Origin: Archangium sp.
GTDB lineage: Bacteria > Myxococcota > Myxococcia > Myxococcales > Myxococcaceae
Reading direction: 5' to 3'
Assembly (NCBI GenBank): GCA_016793585.1
Contig: JAEUJR010000193.1
Coordinates: 1-13,015, forward strand
Length of the DNA stretch: 13,015 nucleotides
Of this stretch, positions 7,911 to 13,015 are shown piece after piece. The translations under genes were made by a program, and so were the position numbers. The notes beneath the pieces are model-generated. The model ran no database searches. It was not told the DNA's origin and was given only the letters and a program-made list of their open reading frames with translations. Every line of letters starts with the position of its first letter. Position 1 is the stretch's first letter.

Positions 7911-8459
7911 TTACGTCTTCGGGCCGCTCTTCAGCTCGTACAGACAGCTCGCGCCTTCGCGCTGTTTGATGCGCATCTCGCTCACCCAGCCCTCGAGGAA
8001 GTCGCGGCCTGCTTCGACGAGGCCCGAGTAGAAACCCGGCACGCCCGAGACGTCGTTGATCCACAGCTCGTGGGTGTAGGGGTCGAGCTCGGTGAAGCGC
8101 GTCTCGATGAAGTTCGCTCCCGTACGGAAGTTGTGCGTCATGCGCGCGAGCGAGCGGCGTGCGCCGAACACCTTGGCGGCCGTGAACATCGCCTTGCCCA
8201 TCACCGTGTCTGCGAAGAGTCGCACCGTGAGCTGGCCCAGCTTGTTGTGCTGCACGTCGGGCGGCTCACCGGGGAAGAGGTCTGCGCTGATCAACCGCAC
8301 GGCTTCGGCCCAGCTGTCGGCAGGGTACGCGGGCTCGAGCTTGCGGTCGTAGTGAAGGCCGAGGGCTCTGAGGCGTTGCTCGGTCGCTGCGCTGACCTTG
8401 CCTTTGCTGACCTTGAGCATCGGCTCGATGGTGTTGCTGAAGATGAGACGATCAGCCAT
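7911..8459 (-). CDS. DUF2378 (TIGR02265) Myxococcales paralogous family protein
   Basis: This protein has 182 aa and ends with TAA at 7913-7911. The open frame runs to 8552, but the extra 31 residues would cover a perfect palindrome and read as non-protein sequence, so I choose ATG 8459 (MADRLIFSNTIEP). No strong ribosome-binding site is visible. Features I associate with the family are: an N-terminal L-F-SNTIEP segment, LHYDRKLEPAYPADSWAEA, then KLGQLTVRLFADTVMGKAM, the central FGARRSLARMTHNFRTG with NFIETRF, and an ELWINDVSGVPGFYSG turn near the C-terminus. The family has many paralogues in Myxococcus and Stigmatella and no known activity. It is first in the likely operon, 43 bases before the cyclase/oxygenase gene, which raises the possibility that it senses or handles the same lipid or a related signal. 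That link is inference. Confidence 0.85.
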   Translation of the reverse strand: MADRLIFSNTIEPMLKVSKGKVSAATEQRLRALGLHYDRKLEPAYPADSWAEAVRLISADLFPGEPPDVQHNKLGQLTVRLFADTVMGKAMFTAAKVFGARRSLARMTHNFRTGANFIETRFTELDPYTHELWINDVSGVPGFYSGLVEAGRDFLEGWVSEMRIKQREGASCLYELKSGPKT

Positions 8460-8496
8460 TGCGGCGCGGAGCGTAAAGCCCACGCCTGCGATTGCC

Positions 8497-8512
8497 ACCG
8501 CGAATTCGCGGT
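8497..8512. promoter_or_regulatory. Perfect 16-bp palindrome (candidate operator)
   Basis: The sequence ACCGCGAATTCGCGGT is identical to its own reverse complement. It sits 38 bases upstream of the DUF2378 start and about 115 bases upstream of the divergent kinase start. On the minus strand it overlaps the end of a TTGACC hexamer (8515-8510), a fair -35 element, though no convincing -10 box follows at the right distance. Overlap with a possible promoter suggests binding by a dimeric regulator. The palindrome is seen; the operator role is inferred. Confidence 0.45.
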
Positions 8513-8545
8513 CAACAGACTCGTGACAATCAGGCTGCGCACATT

Positions 8546-8577
8546 CGAACACGTCTCGGCACGTCGGGGCGTGTTCG
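8546..8577. promoter_or_regulatory. Inverted repeat CGAACACG-N16-CGTGTTCG upstream of the Ser/Thr kinase gene
   Basis: Two perfect 8-bp arms (8546-8553 and 8570-8577) flank a 16-base spacer; the arm centres are 24 bases apart, a little over two helical turns. It lies 49 bases upstream of the kinase start, where a promoter or 5' leader is expected. It could bind a dimeric regulator or form a leader hairpin. No clear -35/-10 pair is visible around it. Confidence 0.35.
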
Positions 8578-8626
8578 TGATCAACGCGCGCAGGTAGGGT
8601 GCCGGTCTTTCGCGCGGGAGGGCGCC

Positions 8627-9694
8627 ATGGCGATTCGCAAGGTGGGCGACTGCCGGCTGCTGGGGCCGCTGGGCAAAGGCGGCATGGCGCTCGTGTACCG
8701 CGGTGTGCACGAGACGCTGCAGCGTGAGGTCGCCATCAAGGAGCTCACGGCCGATTCCGCGAAAGACGCCGAGAAGATGAGCCGCTTCAAGCGCGAGGCG
8801 ATGGCGCTCGCCGCGTTTCATCACCAGCACATCGTCACGCTGTACGACCTCATCGAGAAGAACGACGCCTGGTACATGGTGATGGAGCTCGTCGACGGGC
8901 CCACGCTGGGGGAGTTGATCAAAGAAGCGCCGCTCCCGCCGCAGGTGGTGATGGTGGTGGCGCTGCAGCTCGCCCAGGCGCTCGAGCACGCGCACTTTCA
9001 GAAGGTGGTGCACCGCGACCTCAAGCCGGGGAACGTGATGCTGTCGAAGACCGGCGAGACCAAGCTGATGGACTTCGGCATCGTGCAGAACGAAGAGCTC
9101 GACCGCCTCACCAAGGCCGGGCTCGCGGTGGGCACGCCCGCATACATGTCGCCGGAGCAGGTGACGGGCGCTCCGGTCGACGTGCGCAGCGACCTCTACT
9201 CGTTGGGCGTGGTGCTCTTCGAAGCGCTCGCGGGCAAGCGGCCGTTCACGGGCAACAACCCGGGCGAGGTGTTCGCGAAGGTGACGACGGGCAAGCGCGA
9301 GTCGGTGAAGCAGGCTGCGCCGATGACGCCGAAGGCGCTGCGCGAGGTGGTGGAGCGGCTGTTGTCGCTCAAACCCGAAGACCGCTTCCCCGACGCGACG
9401 TCGCTGCGGCACGCGCTCGAGCCGATGCTGGGTGGGCTCGACAGACCGCCCGCCGCGCTGCTCGTGAACTTCCTGCGCTCGAGACAGAAGATGACCGAGA
9501 GCGAGGCGCTCGCGCGGCTGTCGCAGACCGACTTGACCGCGCTCTCGCAGTTGTCACCGGCAGAGCTGTCGGCGGTGCGTGGGCCGCGCTGGGGCCTGGG
9601 GCTGACGTTCGGAATCGCGCTCGGCGTGGGCGCGGGGCTCACCATGGAGCGGTGGTTGCCGCTCGTGCGGGCGTGGGTGGAGTCGCTGCGGTGA
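8627..9694 (+). CDS. Eukaryotic-like Ser/Thr protein kinase with C-terminal membrane anchor
   Basis: This protein has 355 aa. The open frame begins at 8492, but ATG 8627 has a strong ribosome-binding site (GGGAGGG, 8616-8622) and opens directly on the kinase domain, so I use it. The domain is complete: glycine loop GPLGKGGMALVYRG (13-26), VAIKE with Lys38, Glu57 in the C-helix, catalytic loop HRDLKPGN (129-136), DFG (149-151) and activation-segment end GTPAYMSPEQ (169-178). After the kinase domain (~265) come a short helical region (SRQKMTESEALARLSQTDL) and one hydrophobic segment (about 322-340, GLGLTFGIALGVGAGLTM), then a short tail. A single C-terminal span with only ~15 residues beyond it leaves the kinase domain in the cytoplasm and no large outer sensor. 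Such PknB-type kinases are numerous in myxobacteria. It is divergent from the cyclase operon; targets are unknown. Confidence 0.95.
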   Translation: MAIRKVGDCRLLGPLGKGGMALVYRGVHETLQREVAIKELTADSAKDAEKMSRFKREAMALAAFHHQHIVTLYDLIEKNDAWYMVMELVDGPTLGELIKEAPLPPQVVMVVALQLAQALEHAHFQKVVHRDLKPGNVMLSKTGETKLMDFGIVQNEELDRLTKAGLAVGTPAYMSPEQVTGAPVDVRSDLYSLGVVLFEALAGKRPFTGNNPGEVFAKVTTGKRESVKQAAPMTPKALREVVERLLSLKPEDRFPDATSLRHALEPMLGGLDRPPAALLVNFLRSRQKMTESEALARLSQTDLTALSQLSPAELSAVRGPRWGLGLTFGIALGVGAGLTMERWLPLVRAWVESLR

Positions 9695-9752
9695 GCCTCC
9701 CATGACCGCAACCTCCGCCCGCCAATGGGGTTGAATCGGGGCGGGAGGCCGA

Positions 9753-10814
9753 ATGCGAAGCGTGATGGTGGTCGCACTGGGGCTGCTCTGTCTGGGGTGT
9801 GGTGGCCGAGCCATGCAGATGAAGAGCGACGCGGGCTGTGCGGCGTCGTCACTCGACGCGTGTGAGTACGAAGTCGGGTCGGCGGCGCTGACGTCGCAGA
9901 CCGTGATGGTGACCGAGCCCATCTCGGGGCGCGTGTTGCCGGTGCTGGTGCGAAAGCCCGCAGGCACCGGCCCGTTTCCCGTCGTGCTCTGGTCTCACGG
10001 CGGCGCGTTCGACGACGACGGCCAGAAGCTGAGCGCCGAGTGGGGCGAGACGTTCGCGCACCACGGCTTCGTGGCGATGAACATCGGCCACGTCTCGGTG
10101 AACCAGAGCGCAGGCCTCGCGTTGTGCGCCGAGGGGAAGGTGCCCATGGGCGAGTGTGTCGCGGCTGCCGATGAGGACAGCAACGGCTTCATCGCGCTCG
10201 TGAAGTCGCGTGACGTCATCGCGGTGCTCGACGCGCTGCCGACGATGCAGGTGGGCGTCACCCTCGACCTCACCCGGGTCGCCGTGACGGGTTGGTCAGC
10301 TGGCGCCCGCGCGCCGCAGGTGATGCAGGGCGCGCGCTTCGTTCCATCGGCGTCGGCCGTGCCGTACTCGGCGCCGCATGCGCGCGTGAAGGCCATCATC
10401 GGCCTCAGCCCCATCTCGCCCGGCTATGGCGGCTTCTTCGAGGGCGCGATGGGCACCTCGTGGGATCAGCTCCACGGGCCGGTGTTGATGGTGACCGGCA
10501 CCAACGACGTCAAGCCGTCGAAGCCCGACCTCGAGGGCGCCGACCGCCGCATCGCGTGGGACCGGCAACAAGCAGATGGGCGCCGGTGGCTGCTGTACTC
10601 CAACCTGCCCGAAGGCGTCGGCGAGCACGGCACCTACAACCTGGGCGACCTGGGCTCGAGCGACGCGCGGCTCTCGCGGCTGTCGAGAGCGATTCGTTCG
10701 GTGGCGCTCGCGTTCCTCGACGCCGAGCTCAACGGCGACGTCGACGCGCGGGCCTGGCTCGCGTCGACCAACGCCCGCACGCTCGCGGGTGACGCGTCGT
10801 GGGAGCACAAGTGA
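9753..10814 (+). CDS. Lipoprotein alpha/beta hydrolase (dienelactone hydrolase / PAF-acetylhydrolase-like)
   Basis: This protein has 353 aa. ATG 9753 is preceded by GGGAGG (9743-9748). The N-terminus (MRSVMVVALGLLCLGCGG) is a lipoprotein signal peptide with a lipobox ending at Cys16, so the mature protein should be lipid-anchored outside the cytoplasm. The mature part begins with a strand region and then VVLWSHGGAF (77-86), the oxyanion-hole region of alpha/beta hydrolases. The nucleophile elbow is GWSAG (180-184, Ser182), the likely acid is Asp252 in TGTND, and the likely base is His292 in GEHGTYN, in the canonical order. The class resembles dienelactone hydrolases and PAF acetylhydrolases, which cleave esters; the substrate here is unknown. 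It lies 58 bases after the kinase gene and could be cotranscribed with it. Its stop abuts the stop of the convergent gene at 10815. Confidence 0.88.
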   Translation: MRSVMVVALGLLCLGCGGRAMQMKSDAGCAASSLDACEYEVGSAALTSQTVMVTEPISGRVLPVLVRKPAGTGPFPVVLWSHGGAFDDDGQKLSAEWGETFAHHGFVAMNIGHVSVNQSAGLALCAEGKVPMGECVAAADEDSNGFIALVKSRDVIAVLDALPTMQVGVTLDLTRVAVTGWSAGARAPQVMQGARFVPSASAVPYSAPHARVKAIIGLSPISPGYGGFFEGAMGTSWDQLHGPVLMVTGTNDVKPSKPDLEGADRRIAWDRQQADGRRWLLYSNLPEGVGEHGTYNLGDLGSSDARLSRLSRAIRSVALAFLDAELNGDVDARAWLASTNARTLAGDASWEHK

Positions 10815-11447
10815 TCAGGCGAAGGCCATGAACTCCCAGACGACATGGCCGTTGAAGTTCAGCCTGCCGTGCTCCTTCTTCGTCGCGGCGTATTCCTTCG
10901 GCACGTGGCCGTAGACCTTCTCGGCCTCGAGGAAGCCTGCATGCTGCGCGAGCCACACGTCGACCGGGCCGTTCACGCAGAGGAACGGCGTGTCGTCGGT
11001 GTCGATGGTCATCACCGTGTACTCGCCGTGCGCGTCGGTCTTGCCGAGATACATGAAGCGGCGTGAGTCGGCGCCCCAGCCTTCGAAGACGACGATGGGC
11101 TCGGGCAGCACGGCCGCGACGTCGGCGTAACCCTCGACCACGTACTCGCCGAAGTCGTCACGCAGCAGGTCGGGCAGCGTCGTGGGCTCGCTGAGCGAGA
11201 ACGTCTTCGCATCGGCCGCGAGCCACGCCGCCAGCGCTGGAGAGAGTGGGCGGCCACCGAGCGTCATTGCGTCGAGCTTCTTCGCGGGCACACCGACCAG
11301 CTTCTCGCCCTTCTTCACGCGGAACTTCATGACGGCTTCCACCAGCGAGACGCCACGGAGCAGCCCCTCCTTCTTCTTCGAGGGAGCTGCTTTCGGGGCG
11401 GGCTTCTTCTGCGCACTCGGCTTCGTGCTCTTCTTCTTCGTCGCCAT
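10815..11447 (-). CDS. Hypothetical protein with Lys/Ala/Pro-rich N-terminal tail, possibly SUKH-like
   Basis: This protein has 210 aa from ATG 11447-11445 (MATKKKSTKPSAQ); the frame also allows 7 more residues. Residues 1-27 are a lysine-, alanine- and proline-rich disordered tail like those of histone-H1-like and nucleic-acid-binding bacterial proteins. The rest is a folded domain: LSPALAAWLAADA (68-80), then LPDLLRDDFGEYV, a strand block around EPIVVFEGWG, MYLGKTDAHGEYTVMTIDTDD (positions about 132-152), and VDVWLAQHAGFL near 162-173. The order of a helical start followed by strands with a G-Y/T-D-D turn resembles SMI1/KNR4 (SUKH) proteins, but I am not certain. SUKH proteins often act as immunity proteins or intracellular binding modules. 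No toxin gene is visible. It is last in the minus-strand cluster and ends directly against the hydrolase gene. Confidence 0.75.
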   Translation of the reverse strand: MATKKKSTKPSAQKKPAPKAAPSKKKEGLLRGVSLVEAVMKFRVKKGEKLVGVPAKKLDAMTLGGRPLSPALAAWLAADAKTFSLSEPTTLPDLLRDDFGEYVVEGYADVAAVLPEPIVVFEGWGADSRRFMYLGKTDAHGEYTVMTIDTDDTPFLCVNGPVDVWLAQHAGFLEAEKVYGHVPKEYAATKKEHGRLNFNGHVVWEFMAFA

Positions 11448-11481
11448 GGAGGCGGGACTCTGCCGCAATCACCGTGTCGCG

Positions 11482-11823
11482 TCAGGCCGAAGCTGGCTTG
11501 AAGCGCGCCACGATGTCGTCCCAGGCACGAACTCGCTCGTCGTCAGCGCCCATCGTCTCAGCCATGAGCTGTCGAACCCGGCGGACATCGAGAGCCGCAC
11601 TCGTTTCGACAAGCCGCTCGAGATCGGCAGACAAGAACCACGTTGGTTGCCCTTGAATGGGGACCAACACTCGGGTTCGAAGCGCCTCCCAGGCCAACTC
11701 GATGCTCGGCAGGAACACATCGATTCTCGTGTGGCCAGACCAGCTGAAGAACACGCCTTCGTGAAGGCCCTCCGTTCGTGCACGAGCCTGATCAACTGAG
11801 ACGCCGTTCGCCGTCAGGACCAC
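11482..11823 (-). CDS. Truncated nucleotidyltransferase-like protein (probable gene remnant)
   Basis: This 113-aa reading frame has its only plausible start at GTG 11823, without a clear ribosome-binding site. Segments EGLHEGVFFSWSG, RIDVFLPSIELAWEALRTRV and DLERLV...ALDVRRVRQLMAETMGADDERVRAWD closely recall the C-terminal half of bacterial nucleotidyltransferase-like (AbiEii/DUF6036-type) proteins. Two parts I expect are missing: the N-terminal half with the GG/DxD nucleotide-binding site, and roughly 15-18 residues normally lying between FLSA and DLERLV. The upstream gene's TGA (11832-11830) is in the same frame, six bases before this start. It most likely is a decayed copy, though a shortened functional form cannot be excluded. 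Family recognition is from memory of typical sequences. Confidence 0.6.
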   Translation of the reverse strand: MVLTANGVSVDQARARTEGLHEGVFFSWSGHTRIDVFLPSIELAWEALRTRVLVPIQGQPTWFLSADLERLVETSAALDVRRVRQLMAETMGADDERVRAWDDIVARFKPASA

Positions 11824-11829
11824 CGGCCG

Positions 11830-12129
11830 TCAGTGGTGGCCGCGAAAGAACGAGCTGAAGAGCCACGAGAGGCCGGCACACATCGTGACCACCACGAGCA
11901 ACAGCACACCAAGCAGGGCGCGGCTGCGCGCGATTCGGCTCATCACCGCGAGCGGCACCGTATCGGCCGATGGGTCTGGCCGCGGCTGAACGCCAACTCC
12001 GACGCTGCCGAGAATGACCGCGACGTCTTCCGCAGCGAAGCCCTCGGCGACCAGCGTCGCGCGAATCGACTCAGCGCTCTGACCAGTCGCGTGCAGCGCG
12101 CTCGCCCGTTCGAAGAGTGTCTGACTCAC
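11830..12129 (-). CDS. Small single-span membrane protein with N-terminal helical (UBA-like) segment
   Basis: This protein has 99 aa. Three consecutive GTG codons (12135-12127) offer starts; I choose the last, GTG 12129-12127, because it makes a GTGA 4-base overlap with the TGA (12128-12126) of the upstream amidohydrolase gene, a classic coupling arrangement. The N-terminal ~45 residues (FERASALHATGQSAESIRATLVAEGFAAEDVAVILG) look like a pair of short helices; the I-R-x-x-L-V-x-E-G-F pattern is reminiscent of UBA-like or DNA-binding-like helical motifs. A Pro/Asp-rich linker follows, then one membrane span near the C-terminus (ALLGVLLLVVVTMCAGLSWLF) with a basic, His-ending tail. Small proteins of this layout are common and uncharacterised in myxobacteria. 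No function is assigned. Confidence 0.7.
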   Translation of the reverse strand: MSQTLFERASALHATGQSAESIRATLVAEGFAAEDVAVILGSVGVGVQPRPDPSADTVPLAVMSRIARSRALLGVLLLVVVTMCAGLSWLFSSFFRGHH

Positions 12130-13015
12130 CACCACGCCCGAACGGCTTCGGCGAACGGGCCCGCCAGCCGCGCGCACTGCTCGTCACCGATGCTCATCTG
12201 CGTGAACGGCGTCCACGGGTTGGCGAGCAGGTCGCGGCGAACCTCGACGCACAACACCCGGCCCGGCCACTTCGTCACGTGCCCGAACGCGAGCGTGCTC
12301 GGGTGCATCGGGTAGCTCTCTCCATCGGCGAGCTGCACGTTCACGCCGCCCAGGCCCTGCTTCAGCGTCTCGACCACCTTGACCGGCGCGAGCGACTGCC
12401 CTTCGACCGTCTTGTGAATGACGTCGACCTCGGGGCGCATCGGCCAGGTCTGCTCCTTCTCGGGCGTGTACGCGTCGTGCAGCGACGTCACGATGTTCAG
12501 GTCGACCTCGACGCCCACCGAGCGCGGCGCGTAGGTGTGGAGCAGCAACATCGCTCCGCCCTTCGGCATCACCTCGGCGACGGCGTCGTCGACGGCCTTC
12601 ACGTACGCGCGATAGCGCCCGAGCAGCAGCTCGCGGTCGGCGTCGGTCGTCACCCACGGCATCAGGCCGGGCGTCACCTTGCCTGCCTTGAACTCCGAGG
12701 GGTCGGCGTCGATGCGGCGGTTGCAGTCGATGAACGTGCGCGGAATGCGGCAGCGCAGAATCGCCACCGACTTCGTCGGGTCCATCGTCACGAAGCGGTG
12801 GGCGAGCGCCACGGCGAGCTCGGGCGCGCCTGCGTCGGTGTTCACATGAAAGAAGTCGCTCAGCTTCGGCGGCAGCGGGCTCGTGAGCGCTGCTTCGACG
12901 GCGGTGAAGTCGGCGGTGCGCGTAGCGCCGTGCGGAATCTCGATGAGCAGGTCAGGCGTCGCCTTCGACGCGGTGCCGTTGATGCGAAGAACGTCGATGA
13001 CGTGCGGCGTGGTCT
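12126..13015 (-). CDS. N-formylglutamate amidohydrolase-like protein, 3' part
   Basis: The frame is open at the right edge, so the N-terminus is missing; at least 295 residues are visible. Reading from the edge, LLIEIPHGATR carries a candidate metal-binding His (codon at 12932-12930), followed by VNTDAGAPELA. Further on, RIPRTFIDCNRRID (Asp codon at 12728-12726) matches the R-x-x-I-D-x-N-R signature of the FGase family (PF05013), and MLLLHTYAP (His codon at 12539-12537) supplies another expected metal or catalytic residue. Family members hydrolyse N-formylglutamate in histidine degradation or related N-acyl amino acids; the substrate here is not evident and no hut genes are nearby. Its stop overlaps the start of the small membrane-protein gene by four bases, so the two are probably translated together. 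Confidence 0.85.
   Translation of the reverse strand, partial: TTPHVIDVLRINGTASKATPDLLIEIPHGATRTADFTAVEAALTSPLPPKLSDFFHVNTDAGAPELAVALAHRFVTMDPTKSVAILRCRIPRTFIDCNRRIDADPSEFKAGKVTPGLMPWVTTDADRELLLGRYRAYVKAVDDAVAEVMPKGGAMLLLHTYAPRSVGVEVDLNIVTSLHDAYTPEKEQTWPMRPEVDVIHKTVEGQSLAPVKVVETLKQGLGGVNVQLADGESYPMHPSTLAFGHVTKWPGRVLCVEVRRDLLANPWTPFTQMSIGDEQCARLAGPFAEAVRAWW

Noticed and set aside
8460..8626. A sigma-54 or strong sigma-70 promoter in the divergent region
   Set aside because: I found only a TTGACC hexamer without a matching -10 box and no GG/GC pair at sigma-54 spacing, so I list dyads but no promoter.
8291..9412. 373-codon open frame on the minus strand opposite the Ser/Thr kinase
   Set aside because: It is antisense to a clear kinase gene and its translation is His/Arg-rich with no motif.
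10296..10808. 170-codon open frame on the minus strand opposite the hydrolase
   Set aside because: It is a shadow of the hydrolase gene, which has a full lipobox and catalytic triad.
11830..12177. Longer start (12177) for the small membrane protein
   Set aside because: The extra N-terminus is Arg/Gly-rich and would overlap the amidohydrolase gene by about 50 bases; the GTGA overlap at 12129 is far more typical.

Overview
The window is a GC-rich chromosomal segment with strong G/C third-position bias and tightly packed genes. The best taxonomic clue is a gene at 7911-8459 (- strand) that looks like a member of the Myxococcales paralogous family DUF2378/TIGR02265. A eukaryotic-like Ser/Thr kinase, several lipoprotein or secreted-enzyme genes and a PAS histidine kinase fit the same picture. 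I infer a myxobacterium (Myxococcota); species cannot be told from this. There is no sign of phage, insertion sequence, tRNA, rRNA or CRISPR. No gene-free stretch exceeds about 170 bases.

Layout. 1-2342 (+) is the 3' part of a large zinc metalloprotease, followed by a strong hairpin (2368-2400). 2495-2968 (+) is an unrecognised 157-aa protein that overlaps, tail to tail, a four-gene minus-strand block. In transcription order that block is: DUF2378 protein (8459-7911), a 1003-aa cyclase/oxygenase fusion (7867-4856), a cytoplasmic PAS sensor histidine kinase (4801-3380), and a small STAS/SpoIIAA-like protein (3380-2961). Gaps are 43 and 54 bases, then a 1-base stop/start overlap, so it is probably one operon. 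It diverges from a Ser/Thr protein kinase gene (8627-9694, +). The 167-base divergent intergenic region holds a perfect 16-bp palindrome and an 8-bp inverted repeat. A lipoprotein alpha/beta hydrolase follows (9753-10814, +). It converges without a gap on a second minus-strand cluster: N-formylglutamate amidohydrolase-like (edge to 12126), small membrane protein (12129-11830), truncated nucleotidyltransferase-like remnant (11823-11482), and a Lys-tailed possible SUKH-like protein (11447-10815).

The most interesting item is the 1003-aa protein. Its first ~620 residues carry squalene-hopene-cyclase features: repeated QW-type motifs, the GGWAFQ block and an intact catalytic DADD motif. Its last ~300 residues look like the MpaB/Lcp (DUF2236) heme-oxygenase family. 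A class II terpene cyclase and a heme oxygenase of the rubber-oxygenase family on one polypeptide suggests cyclisation and oxidation of a polyprenyl substrate in one enzyme. Its operon partners are a myxobacterial-specific protein and a signalling pair. Domain assignments rest on motif recognition by eye; the pathway is inference.
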